From: Pseudomonadota bacterium
GTDB taxonomy: Bacteria > Pseudomonadota > Gammaproteobacteria > Burkholderiales > Burkholderiaceae_C
Length of the DNA: 64,000 nucleotides
Assembly (NCBI GenBank): GCA_963205115.1
Contig: CAUJHV010000050.1
Coordinates: forward strand, 1-64,000
Direction of reading: 5' to 3'
The position numbers and the translations under genes were made by a program. This document shows, piece by piece, positions 9,501 through 17,179 of the stretch; positions within the stretch are counted from its first letter, which is position 1, and each line of letters begins with the position of its first letter. A model generated the notes under the pieces. That model saw nothing but the letters and a program-made list of their open reading frames with translations, did not search any database and had not been told where the DNA came from.

Positions 9501-10931
9501 GCCTCCGGCCAGAAGTCGCTGGCCGCCTACGTGCAGACGCCCAATCCGCAGGCCTTCTGCCCGGCCGATGCCAAACGCCGGCTGGCCAGCGCGCTGCCCG
9601 ACTTCATGGTGCCGGCGCACCTGATCGCGTTGCGCGGTTTTCCGATGTCGTCCAACGGCAAGGTGGACCGCCGCGCCCTGCCCTGCCCCAGCAAGGCCGC
9701 GCGCAGCCAGGCCGTGGTGGAGCCTGCCACGCCGCTGCAGACGCGACTGCGCGACCTGTGGCAGGATGTGCTCAAGCGCACGCCCATCGGCATCACGGAC
9801 AACTTCTTCGATTGCGGCGGGCATTCGCTGCTGGCCGTCGTCATGGTCAACCAGATCCGCAAACGCCTGGGCATGACGATCCCGCTGTCCAGCATCGTCT
9901 CGCACCCGACCATCGAACAACTCGCCAGCCACATCGAAGCGGCGACAGCGGCGGCCGCGCCGAGCGGCGCGCCCGCCGGGCAGGACGACACGGTCGTCAC
10001 GCTGAATACCGGCAACGGCCGTCCGCTCTTCTTCGTCTACGACGGTCTGGGCGAGACGCTGCTGTACCGCACCCTCGCCCAGCGCCTGGATTCGATGTTC
10101 CGCTGCTACGGCCTGATGCCGCGCACGCTGCCGGGCATCCCGCTGGCGCATGGCAGTGTCGAAGAGATGGCCCGCCACGCGTTGACGGCCATGCGCCGCG
10201 TGCAGCCCAGCGGCCCCTACCGGCTCAGCGGTCTGTGCGCCGGCGGTCTGGTGGCTTTCGAGATGGCCGCGCAGCTCGAACGCGCCGGTGAAGAAGTCGA
10301 CCTCGTGATGCTCGAATCCTTCGTGCCGGACACGCCCAAGCGGCCGCACACGCAGGCGCGGGCCCGGCTGGACCGGCTGCGTGGCGGCCTGCAGCAGGCG
10401 GCGTCGCAATCCGGCCCGTTTGCACGGCTGGGTCAAGGCATCGGATGCGCCGCCACCAAGCTCTGGGGCGGCCTGCGCTGGGAAGTGCAGCGGCGCCTGG
10501 ACGAGGGCAAGCTGCGCGTGAAGCTCGAACTGCTGCAGCGCGCACTGGCGGGAGACGAAGCCTGGCCCGAAGGCGTACCGCCGCTGCGTGCACCCGACAT
10601 CTTCATGGCCGCACGCGACCGCTACCAGACCCCCGTGCTGGCCCACAGCCGCGTGGCACTGGTGCAGGCCACGCGCCAGGAACCCGGCGTGAAGGACGAC
10701 GAGCCGATGTCGACCTTCTATGCGGATCCGGCCCTGGGCTGGACGCCGCACGTGGCCCGCGGACTGGAATGCTTCCAGCTCGAGGGCGGCCACTTCACGG
10801 TCCTGCGTGAACCCTATGTCGATGAACTGGCGCGCTGCATGAAGGAGTTCCTGCTGTACCCCGCCGTCCCGCGCACGAGCCCTGTGCCCCGCACGGCACC
10901 GGCGGTCGCTTCCCGCACCGCGCGCGCCTGA
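6525..10931 (+). CDS. Single-module NRPS: formyltransferase, condensation-like remnant, adenylation, carrier, thioesterase
   Basis: A 1468-residue assembly-line enzyme. Residues 1 to about 290 form a formyltransferase domain with the catalytic N88-x-H90 (NYHDGPLPRYAG) and an Asp in LDDGDI. About 300-545 resembles a degraded condensation domain without an HHxxxDG motif. The adenylation domain (about 560-1045) has YTSGSTGKPKGVV, FDLSVYDVFG, SGDWIP and GGATEAAIW, a motif set like that of cysteine-activating domains, but with WDS where those usually have WNS. The carrier domain has GGHSL near residue 1100. The thioesterase (about 1165-1440) has GLCAGG, a Cys where Ser is normal. It may make a small N-formylated product. 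No PPTase, MbtH or exporter gene is beside it. Confidence 0.85.
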   Translation: MRFLLLGEEPLLVRCAESLLQRHHVIEGIVSRAEAIARWAAQQGIPVLGRDAVAAHVSRGTTDVLASITYPALIAPEVIAGVKHAAVNYHDGPLPRYAGMNGSAWALHHAESRHAIVWHHLTAGLDDGDIIERRDVDIEARETSVSLNIKNTALALEAFDALLTRLEHGSLTGTPQDRNITRTVFSRHDRPAGMAVIDWTQDTRTIDSLVRACDFGHYTNPFAAAKLLHRGRALIVQEAAPATGSGPAGRVLSIDAQGLTVATADGALRLSRLAHLNGLALTVAQAADFCELAVGDSLDRVAAAADWPTWCTRTEALARAEPALLAHMAARRVPQLPLDLRGTGAAHEVAVPLPGAFVQRHAARLADATLAAFTVLLSALLRDDAFDLSWTPAAQPSDDGIASALLVRTLPWRIDVPAAMGFDAWVDALAAQRQAQDLRPGCMKDLIARHPALREQADLQNGAWSSVAVLRDGQSLPAGASLGLVLRADGATLRTRGDIDAHTLVTLARRLAAVAATAARHPERSLSRIDALDDLERERQLHAWNATQRGFMDQALIHHLFERQVQVRPDAIALVFEDRTWTFNELDRAANRIAQSLAQRGIGPGQFVGLVVERSLELVAAMIGVAKSGAAYVPIDTIYPDDRLEFMLQDSGCVAVLASSALVARCPAAVPRLLVDGPEVLGASDAPLPCRATAEDTCYAIYTSGSTGKPKGVVLTHRAVVNTLEWVNREFAVGPQDRLLFVTSPSFDLSVYDVFGALGAGACVEVASARLLADPEALTRRVCGQDGIGGAVTIWDSAPPALARLVNFLPQTATDSPLRLVMMSGDWIPVGLPDQLARVFPQVRVKSLGGATEAAIWSNYFHVDRVDPAWTSIPYGYPIQNARYDILDQHLRPVPPGIPGDLYIGGTCLAKGYLNRPELTAERFIADPHRPGERLYKTGDLARFWADGTMEFLGRADFQVKIRGYRVELGEIEAALCKLPDVQSALCTAYEDASGQKSLAAYVQTPNPQAFCPADAKRRLASALPDFMVPAHLIALRGFPMSSNGKVDRRALPCPSKAARSQAVVEPATPLQTRLRDLWQDVLKRTPIGITDNFFDCGGHSLLAVVMVNQIRKRLGMTIPLSSIVSHPTIEQLASHIEAATAAAAPSGAPAGQDDTVVTLNTGNGRPLFFVYDGLGETLLYRTLAQRLDSMFRCYGLMPRTLPGIPLAHGSVEEMARHALTAMRRVQPSGPYRLSGLCAGGLVAFEMAAQLERAGEEVDLVMLESFVPDTPKRPHTQARARLDRLRGGLQQAASQSGPFARLGQGIGCAATKLWGGLRWEVQRRLDEGKLRVKLELLQRALAGDEAWPEGVPPLRAPDIFMAARDRYQTPVLAHSRVALVQATRQEPGVKDDEPMSTFYADPALGWTPHVARGLECFQLEGGHFTVLREPYVDELARCMKEFLLYPAVPRTSPVPRTAPAVASRTARA

Positions 10932-10972
10932 TCCACCCCGGGGCGCCGGCGCGCCTACGGGATGCCCCGGAT

Positions 10973-11000
10973 GCCGCCGCGCGTGCAGCTGCACGGCGGC
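10973..11000 (+). terminator. GC-rich hairpin after the NRPS gene
   Basis: A perfect 14-bp palindrome (10982-10995) is flanked by GCCGC and GCGGC, so the stem can extend. It sits 42 bp after the NRPS stop and just before the next gene. There is no T-tract, so it may be a weak or Rho-assisted terminator rather than a canonical one. Confidence 0.4.
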
Positions 11001-11016
11001 ATCCCACAATGCCGGC

Positions 11017-13107
11017 ATGACGCCGGACACCAACGCCCCGCCGCCCTTCGTTCCGCAGATCCGCCTGTACCAGCAGGCGCTGGCGCGTGAGCGCGGACTG
11101 CACTTCGACAGCTACGAGGCGCTGTGGCGCTGGTCGGTCACCGATCTCGATGCCTTCTGGCAGTCGATGTGGGACTACCTCGAGATCGAGTCGCCCACGC
11201 CGCACACCGCCGTTCTGGAACGGAATGTGATGCCCGGCGCGCGCTGGTTTCCCGGCGCGCAGGTGAACTTTGCGCGGCAGGCCTTCCGGCACGTGGCGCG
11301 CGCGCACGCGGCGGGCTTCCCGGCCATCGTGGCCGACAACGAGCGGGGTCAACGCCAGGAGATCAGCTGGCCCGAACTGCAGCGGCGCAGCGCCGCGCTG
11401 GCCCTGCATCTGCGCGAACAGGGCGTGCAGCCCGGCGACCGCGTCGCGGCCTATCTGTCCAACACGCCCGAGGCCATGATCGCGCTGATGGCTGTGGCCG
11501 CGATCGGCGCGATCTGGAGCGTGTGCGCGCCCGACATGGGCACGCCGGCGGTGCTGGACCGCTTCGGCCAGATCACGCCCAAGGTGCTGATCGCCTGCGA
11601 CGGCGTGACCTACGGCGGCAAGGACCTGGACCGCCTGGCCACTGTGGCCGAACTGCGTGCCGGCCTGCCCAGCGTCACGCATGTCATCGTGCAGCGCCAG
11701 CTGGCGCACGCGGCGCTGCCCGCGAATGTGGCCGACTGGTCGGCCGTCGTGGCCCGCGACGATGCGGCGGTGGCGGCCTTCCAGCCGCTGTGGCTGCCCT
11801 TCGACCACCCGCTGTGGATCGTCTATTCCAGCGGCACCACGGGTCTGCCCAAGCCCATCGTGCACGACCACGGCGGCGCCGTGCTCAATGCCCAGGCGCA
11901 CAAGAACGTGCAGTACGACGTGGGCTGCAGCTACCACCCCAATTCATGGGGCGAGCGTTTCATGTGGTACAGCTCCACCGGCTGGGTGATGTGGAACGCG
12001 CAGGTCAGCGGGCTGCTGGCCGGCACCACCTGCGTCGTCTTCGACGGCCACCCCGGCGGCAGCAAGGAGCGCCCGGACTGGGGCGTGCTGTGGCGCTTTG
12101 CGGCACGCGAGCGGGTCACCTTCTTCGGCGGCGGTGCGGCCTACTTCGGCAACGTGGCGAAGTCGGGTGTCGACCTGGCCGCGATTCCCGGACTGGACCG
12201 CGTGCGTGCACTCGGCTGCACCGGATCGCCGTTGACCGCCGACGTGCAGCAATGGGGCACCGAACAGTTCCGGCGCATCCAGGCCGCGGCCGGCCGCGCC
12301 GATGCGCTGGACATCTGGTGGTGCAACATCAGCGGCGGCACGGATGCCGGGGCCTTTGTCGGCGCGCACCGCGAACTGCCGATGGTGCCCGGCGAGATGC
12401 AATGCCGCCTGCTGGGCGTGTGCGTGGAGGCCTGGAACGAGGAAGGGCGCCCGGTGATCGACCAGGTCGGCGAATTGGTGGTCACGCAGCCCTTGCCGTC
12501 GATGCCGGCCTGCTTCTGGGGTGATGCTGATTTTGCGCGTTACCGCGGCAGCTATTTCGACATGTTCCCGCCGGGCCAGGGGCGCCGTCCCGGCGGCGGC
12601 GATGCCGGGCCCGAAGCCGGTCCCGTCTGGCGCCACGGCGACTGGCTGAAGATCACGCCCGAGGGCCGCTGCATCATCTACGGCCGCAGCGACGCCACCA
12701 TCAACCGCCACGGCCTGCGCATGGGCACGGCCGAGCTGTACCGGGCGGTGGAGGCCCTGCCCGAGGTGCTGGACAGCCTGGTGGTCGATCTGGAATACCT
12801 GGGCCGCGAGAGTTGGATGCCGCTGTTCGTGGTGCTGCGCGAAGGGGTCGCGCTCGACGACGGCCTGCGCCAGCGGCTGCACGGCGCCATCCGCCAGGCG
12901 CTGAGCCCGCGCTTCGTGCCTGATGCGATCTACCAGGTGGCCGAAGTGCCGCGCACGCTGTCGGGCAAGAAGCAGGAGCTGCCGATCAAGAAGCTGCTGC
13001 TGGGCCAGCCGCTGGAGAAGGTGGTCAACAAGGATGCGATGGCCAATCCGCATTGCCTGGACTGGTTCGTCGCGCTGGCGCGTGAGCGGGCGGCTGCTGC
13101 CGCCTGA
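11017..13107 (+). CDS. aacS: Acetoacetyl-CoA synthetase
   Basis: A 696-residue ANL ligase that activates acetoacetate with ATP and CoA. Length and layout match the AacS family: N-terminal ACS-like part (ALWRWSVTDLDAFWQSMWDY), P-loop IVYSSGTTGLPKPIVHDHGG, NISGGTDAGAFVG in the A5 position and the C-terminal RTLSGKKQELPIKKLL containing the catalytic and acetylation-site lysine. It would feed acetoacetate, for example from polyhydroxybutyrate turnover, into central metabolism. It appears to be a single gene; the convergent MFS gene ends 58 bp downstream. Confidence 0.92.
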   Translation: MTPDTNAPPPFVPQIRLYQQALARERGLHFDSYEALWRWSVTDLDAFWQSMWDYLEIESPTPHTAVLERNVMPGARWFPGAQVNFARQAFRHVARAHAAGFPAIVADNERGQRQEISWPELQRRSAALALHLREQGVQPGDRVAAYLSNTPEAMIALMAVAAIGAIWSVCAPDMGTPAVLDRFGQITPKVLIACDGVTYGGKDLDRLATVAELRAGLPSVTHVIVQRQLAHAALPANVADWSAVVARDDAAVAAFQPLWLPFDHPLWIVYSSGTTGLPKPIVHDHGGAVLNAQAHKNVQYDVGCSYHPNSWGERFMWYSSTGWVMWNAQVSGLLAGTTCVVFDGHPGGSKERPDWGVLWRFAARERVTFFGGGAAYFGNVAKSGVDLAAIPGLDRVRALGCTGSPLTADVQQWGTEQFRRIQAAAGRADALDIWWCNISGGTDAGAFVGAHRELPMVPGEMQCRLLGVCVEAWNEEGRPVIDQVGELVVTQPLPSMPACFWGDADFARYRGSYFDMFPPGQGRRPGGGDAGPEAGPVWRHGDWLKITPEGRCIIYGRSDATINRHGLRMGTAELYRAVEALPEVLDSLVVDLEYLGRESWMPLFVVLREGVALDDGLRQRLHGAIRQALSPRFVPDAIYQVAEVPRTLSGKKQELPIKKLLLGQPLEKVVNKDAMANPHCLDWFVALARERAAAAA

Positions 13108-13190
13108 TCAGTCCGCACGCGGCCGCCGCCGCTTGAGCAGTCCGCACGCGGCTACCGCCGCATGATCAGTCCGCACGCGGCGGCGGCGCC
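13105..13190. repeat. Three tandem copies of a 29-bp unit joining two convergent genes
   Basis: Units at 13105-13133, 13134-13162 and 13163-13190 share the core CAGTCCGCACGCGGC. The first and third begin with the palindrome TGATCA, the second with TGAGCA. The TGA in unit 1 is the stop of the acetoacetyl-CoA synthetase gene, and the TGATCA of unit 3 supplies, read on the other strand, the stop of the convergent MFS gene. Confidence 0.85.
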
Positions 13191-14353
13191 AGGCCGCGCG
13201 CGCAGCCCAGCGCCAGCAGCGCCGCCGCGATGACCACCGCCCACATGGCGTGGCTGAGCGACGCGGCCTTGGCCCAGGCGCCGATCAGCGGCGGCCCGAC
13301 GAGGATGCCGCTGTAGCCGATCGACGAAGCAGCGGCAATCGCTGCTGCAGAGCTGCTGCCCGGCACGCGGCTGGCCGCGGTGTACAGCAGCGGCACCACC
13401 GGTGCGATGCCGGCGCCGGCCAGGGCAAAGCCGATGAGCGTCACCCATGCGTTCGGGCTGATCAAGGCCACCGCCATGGCGCCGGCGGCCAGCCAGGCGC
13501 TGACCCGCAGCACGCGCCGGTCGTCCCAGTGCGCACGCAGCAGGTCACCGCCGAAGCGCGCCACGGCCATCGCGCCGGCAAAGGCCGCGTAGCCCAGCGC
13601 GGCCTGGTCCTGCGGCTGGCCGCGCTCCTGCTTGAGGTAGAGCACGCTCCAGTCGTACATGATGCCCTCGGCTGCCATGCCGGCGAAGATCAGCAGGCCG
13701 ATGACCAGCAACTGCCCGCGCGGCCAGACGAAGCGGGCCGGCCCGTCGGGGCCAGCGGCCGCGGGATGCGCGTCCAGCAGGAACCGCCAGGCGATCACGA
13801 CGACCACGGCCACGACCACCGCCTCGACGGCGAACTGCAGCGTCGCCGGCCATTGCCAGTGGAGCAGCAACGACGCCAGCAGCGCACCGCCCATCGCACC
13901 CACGCTGAACATGCCGTGCAGACCACCCATGATGGGCTTGCCGCCGAGTGCTTCCAGCGCCGTGCCTTCGGCGTTGATCGCCATGTCGTGCACGCTCATG
14001 GCCATGCCGAAGAGCAGGTTGACGGCCATCAGCCAGGCCAGCGTGTGCCCCTGCAGCACGATGGCCACGCACAGCACCATCACCAGGCCCGTCAGGCCCG
14101 CCGCGTGGCGCGTGCCGATGCGTGCGATGAAGCGCCCGGCCACGAACAGCGACAGCACCGCGCCGAGCCCGCCGCACAGCAGCGCCAACGCCAGCGTGCC
14201 TTCGTCCAGTCCGTAATGCAGCTTCACCGAGGGCACGTGCGCGCCCCAGACCCCGGCCATCGTGCCCAGCGTGGCGAAGAGCGCCCGCGTCGCGTGCCGC
14301 GCGCGGGCGGCGGTGCGCGTGTCGATGGGCAGCGCAGCGGCGCTGGCGTTCAC
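13166..14353 (-). CDS. MFS transporter, YbjJ-like
   Basis: About 395 residues with roughly twelve hydrophobic segments. The stretch VHDMAINAEGTALEALGGK followed by GGLHGMFSVGAMGGALLAS resembles the YbjJ group of the major facilitator superfamily. The substrate is unknown. The start chosen is a GTG at 14353 with GAAGG about 7 nt upstream; the frame is open further upstream but that part is hydrophilic and unlike family N-termini. It lies downstream of the dehalogenase-like gene in the same direction (129 bp gap) and may be co-transcribed with it. Confidence 0.75.
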   Translation of the reverse strand: MNASAAALPIDTRTAARARHATRALFATLGTMAGVWGAHVPSVKLHYGLDEGTLALALLCGGLGAVLSLFVAGRFIARIGTRHAAGLTGLVMVLCVAIVLQGHTLAWLMAVNLLFGMAMSVHDMAINAEGTALEALGGKPIMGGLHGMFSVGAMGGALLASLLLHWQWPATLQFAVEAVVVAVVVVIAWRFLLDAHPAAAGPDGPARFVWPRGQLLVIGLLIFAGMAAEGIMYDWSVLYLKQERGQPQDQAALGYAAFAGAMAVARFGGDLLRAHWDDRRVLRVSAWLAAGAMAVALISPNAWVTLIGFALAGAGIAPVVPLLYTAASRVPGSSSAAAIAAASSIGYSGILVGPPLIGAWAKAASLSHAMWAVVIAAALLALGCARGLAPPPRAD

Positions 14354-14482
14354 GGGAGTGCCTTCGTGCGGAGGTCGTACATCGACTGTCCCTGCGGAAT
14401 GTCTGTCGCCTGCCGAAGGCGGCCCGCCGGGCTCATGCACGCACGAACCGCTCGATGTGCCGCGATCGGCGGCACGCACGGT

Positions 14483-15163
14483 TCATCGCCCCACCCATCC
14501 GCCGCAGACCGGAAACACCTGGCCCACGAAACAGGCCGCCGCATCGCTGCACAGGTACGCCGCAAACTGCGCGTCCTCGCGCGCCGAGACCAGACGGCCC
14601 AGCGGCACCTCGCGCGCCAGCCGCTCCTGGAATCGCGGGTTGGCCTGCACCTCCGCAGGAAAGTACGTCGGGTTGTCGACGAAGTTCTGGGCGATGGCGT
14701 TGACCTGCACCTGGTGCGGTGCGAGTTCCGCGCCGAGCGCCTGCAAATAAGCCAGCTGCGCGCCGCGCGCGGCGCTGTAGGTCGACGCGCGGCGCATGCC
14801 GCGCAGCGCCGATGCGCTGCCCATCAGCAGGATGCGGCCCGAGCGCCGCGCGATCATGTCCGGCGCCGCCGCGCGCACCAGCCAGGGCAGCGGGTCGACC
14901 AGCGCGGCGAAGACCGAGCGCCACTCGTCGTCGGTCACCTGGGTGGCCGGTGTGCTGGGTGCCTGCAGCGCCAGGTTCAGCACCAGCACGTCCAGGCGGC
15001 CGGCTTCGCGCACGGCGCGCTCGGCGTCCGCGGCTTCGGCGAAGGCCGTGGTGCTGGCCACGACCTGCGCACCTTGTTCGGCAAAGACTTCGCACAGCGC
15101 CGGGCCCATGAAGGCATCGGCCTGGGTGATGAGCACGCGCTTGCCGGCCAGAGGCTGCTGCAT
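14483..15163 (-). CDS. Halohydrin dehalogenase-like SDR-fold protein
   Basis: A 226-residue Rossmann-fold protein. It lacks the TGxxxGxG cofactor motif of short-chain dehydrogenases and has TQADAFMG instead, which is T13-x4-F18-x-G20. The catalytic set is S116-x12-Y129-x3-R133, with Arg replacing the usual Lys. Both patterns are the published signatures of halohydrin dehalogenases, which release halide from vicinal haloalcohols to give epoxides without NAD(P). The length fits (about 220-260 residues). It sits downstream of the phenol regulator gene on the same strand. The true substrate is unknown, and an SDR with altered motifs but another role cannot be excluded. Confidence 0.75.
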   Translation of the reverse strand: MQQPLAGKRVLITQADAFMGPALCEVFAEQGAQVVASTTAFAEAADAERAVREAGRLDVLVLNLALQAPSTPATQVTDDEWRSVFAALVDPLPWLVRAAAPDMIARRSGRILLMGSASALRGMRRASTYSAARGAQLAYLQALGAELAPHQVQVNAIAQNFVDNPTYFPAEVQANPRFQERLAREVPLGRLVSAREDAQFAAYLCSDAAACFVGQVFPVCGGWVGR

Positions 15164-15270
15164 GGGAGTCTCCTGAAGTTCGAGAGGACGTGTGGACGTG
15201 TGGACGTGCGAACGGCGCCGGCCGATGCGCCGTGGCGCACACCGACCCTGGCGGGATTAGACCGCGTGGT

Positions 15271-16953
15271 TCAGCCCGCACGCTCCTGCGCACGCTGCAA
15301 CCGGTAGGCCAGCTGCGGCCGGCTCAGGCCCAGCGTGCGTGCCGCGGCCGAGAGATTGCCGCCGGCGCGGTGCACGGCCTCGCGGATCAGGCCGGCCTCG
15401 AGCGCGTCCAGCGTGAGGCCACGCCGCTGCACCTCGTCCAGGAACACACCGCCGCCCGGTTCGCTGCGCGAGAGATTGCCCGCGGCATCGATGGTGACGG
15501 TGGCATGACCGGGCGGCGTGGTGAACAGGTCGTCGATATCGATGGCCACGCCCGGTGACGCCAGGATGACGCCGCGCTCGATGAGGTTTTCCAGCTCGCG
15601 CACGTTGCCGGGCCAGCCGTAGCTGCGCATCGCGTCCAGCGCGCGGTCGGTGAAGCCGGGCACCGGCTTGCGGTGCAGGCTGGAAAACTGCTGCCGCAGG
15701 CCCTGGGCCAGCGACTCGATATCCGCCGTGCGTTCGCGCAGCGGCGGGATGGTGATGGGGTAGACGTTCAGCCGCTGCAGCAGGTCCTGGCGCAAACGCC
15801 CGGCAACCACCGCCGCATCCAAGTCCACCGTGCTCGACGCGATGACCCGCACGTCGATCTTCAGCGCATGCGAGCCGCCCGCGCGGACCACCTCGCCCTG
15901 CTGCAGGCTGCGCAGCAGACGCGCCTGCGTGGGCAGCGGCAAGGCACTGACCTCGTCGATGAACAGCGTGCCACCACTGGCGCGTTCCAGCGCACCCGCA
16001 CGCGGGCCGCCCGCGGACGGGTCGGCCGGCCCGCCCGCCGGTGCCCGCTCGCCGCCGAAGAGTTCGAGCTCCACGAGCTCCGGCACCTGGTCCGCCGCAG
16101 AAAAGGCCACGAAAGGCCGCGCCGCACGCGCGCTGGCGGCATGCATCGTCCGCGCCGCACGTTCCTTGCCCACACCGCGCTCACCGTTGAGCATCACCGT
16201 GACCTGCGTGTTGGCGGCCTTGCGCATGAGCTCTGTGGCGCGCCGCATGCCGCGCGACAACGCCACGCCATCGCTGAGGGCGTCGCGCGGGGCCAGCGTG
16301 GAGCGCAGCGACTCGACCTTGGACTGCAGGTCCTCGATATGCCCCAGCATCGAGGTGGCGTCGTAATCGCGGGCGAGCTGCTCGCCGTCGGGCCAGGCGT
16401 CCAGGGGCCGGCCCTCGATGCGGCAATGTTTGTGTCCGCAGCCGCAGCACTCCAGCTCGCGGTAGATCACGGGCTGGCCCATGAAGGCGCTGACGTAGCC
16501 CGAGGCATAGCCGCTGAGCATCCAGCACACCGGCTCGTCCTGCGGGCCGAAGTCGCGCAGGTGCGTCTCGACCTCCCAGGAATGGTCCCAGCGCACGTGG
16601 CACAGGTGATGGCCTGCCTCGACATCCATCTCGAAGGTCTCGATGGTCACCTGCACCGCGCCTTCGAGCATGTGCAGCTGCGGACCCACGGAAAACTGCT
16701 CGATCAGCGAGGCCTTCGGCCGCACCTGGCGCGCCAGCGCCGCGTCGCGCTGGCCAGACGCGTAGCCCGTGCGCATGAACACCCGGCGCGTCTGCTCGCG
16801 GCCCACGCTCTGCATCAGTTCGCGCCGCAGACCGCCCAGGGCCTCGGCGTGCAGCAGCAGCATGCGGTGGCCGGCCAGCCAGATACGGCCGTCGCCGGCG
16901 GAGAAGTGGATCAGGCGCCGCAGGTCGCTGTCGGCGGGCAGCGGTATTTCCAT
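15271..16953 (-). CDS. XylR/DmpR-family phenol-type regulator lacking the GAFTGA loop
   Basis: A 560-residue regulator divergent from the phenol hydroxylase operon. The N-terminal XylR_N/V4R sensor includes the Cys-rich ELECCGCGHKHCRIEGRP near residue 170. The AAA+ domain has a Walker A variant (GERGVGKE), Walker B (GGTLFIDEVSALPLP) and the arginine-finger region RQDLLQRLNVYPITIPPLRER. A Fis-type helix-turn-helix lies at the C-terminus (NLSAAARTLGLSRPQLAYRL). After ELELFG the sequence is GERAPAGGPADPSAGGPRAG where sigma-54 activators have EKGAFTGA or EKGAYTGA, so the sigma-54-contacting loop is missing. It probably senses phenol or a related aromatic; how it activates transcription is uncertain. 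Confidence 0.88.
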   Translation of the reverse strand: MEIPLPADSDLRRLIHFSAGDGRIWLAGHRMLLLHAEALGGLRRELMQSVGREQTRRVFMRTGYASGQRDAALARQVRPKASLIEQFSVGPQLHMLEGAVQVTIETFEMDVEAGHHLCHVRWDHSWEVETHLRDFGPQDEPVCWMLSGYASGYVSAFMGQPVIYRELECCGCGHKHCRIEGRPLDAWPDGEQLARDYDATSMLGHIEDLQSKVESLRSTLAPRDALSDGVALSRGMRRATELMRKAANTQVTVMLNGERGVGKERAARTMHAASARAARPFVAFSAADQVPELVELELFGGERAPAGGPADPSAGGPRAGALERASGGTLFIDEVSALPLPTQARLLRSLQQGEVVRAGGSHALKIDVRVIASSTVDLDAAVVAGRLRQDLLQRLNVYPITIPPLRERTADIESLAQGLRQQFSSLHRKPVPGFTDRALDAMRSYGWPGNVRELENLIERGVILASPGVAIDIDDLFTTPPGHATVTIDAAGNLSRSEPGGGVFLDEVQRRGLTLDALEAGLIREAVHRAGGNLSAAARTLGLSRPQLAYRLQRAQERAG

Positions 16954-17179
16954 TTTTATCGATCAGACGCAAGAGCGACCGACCTCATCAGAGCGTTCAT
17001 CGAACCCGGAAATCGATGTGATCATCAATTCATTGGGGCTGTTTTTCATCAAATGATGAAATCAAGGGCCACATTGGGCACCCACGACCACGGAAACTCA
17101 TCCGTGATTTCCCTTGCTTTATCGAGATTCCAGCATCTTCTGCTTGGCGTGCGCGCCGACTTGCGCAACCATTCGTGCC
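16954..17179. promoter_or_regulatory. Divergent control region of the regulator and dmp operon
   Basis: This 226-bp region is A/T-richer than its surroundings. It holds the perfect inverted repeat at 17044-17061 and a weaker half-match at 17020-17037. I searched for GG-N10-GC (-24/-12) elements; the only exact hit (17066-17079) is poor and lies against the inverted repeat. No convincing sigma-54 promoter was found. Confidence 0.5.
17044..17061. promoter_or_regulatory. Perfect inverted repeat, probable regulator-binding site
   Basis: TTTCATCA-AA-TGATGAAA is an 18-bp repeat with two perfect 8-bp arms. It lies 91 bp from the regulator start and about 120 bp from dmpK. Its form and place are those of the upstream activating sequences bound by XylR/DmpR-type proteins, whose consensus is also an A/T-rich palindrome built on TTGATC-like halves. 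A weaker related sequence is centred 24 bp away (17020-17037). Confidence 0.6.

Noticed and set aside
7947..11033. Very long open frame on the minus strand opposite the NRPS gene
   Set aside because: It is an antisense shadow of a high-GC coding region. The protein is His/Gln/Arg/Ala-rich, has no family features and lies wholly opposite a clear NRPS.
15186..15209. Three tandem copies of GGACGTGT/C between the dehalogenase and regulator genes
   Set aside because: The array is short, is not palindromic and has no clear link to a promoter; chance or slippage is enough to explain it.
17066..17079. GG-N10-GC as a sigma-54 promoter for dmpK
   Set aside because: The surrounding bases do not fit TGGCAC-N5-TTGC, and it touches the inverted repeat where a distant activator would have to bind.
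17145..17164. TTGGCGT...TTGC as a sigma-54 promoter closer to dmpK
   Set aside because: The GG and GC elements are about 5 nt too far apart; with correct spacing the second element is GA, not GC.
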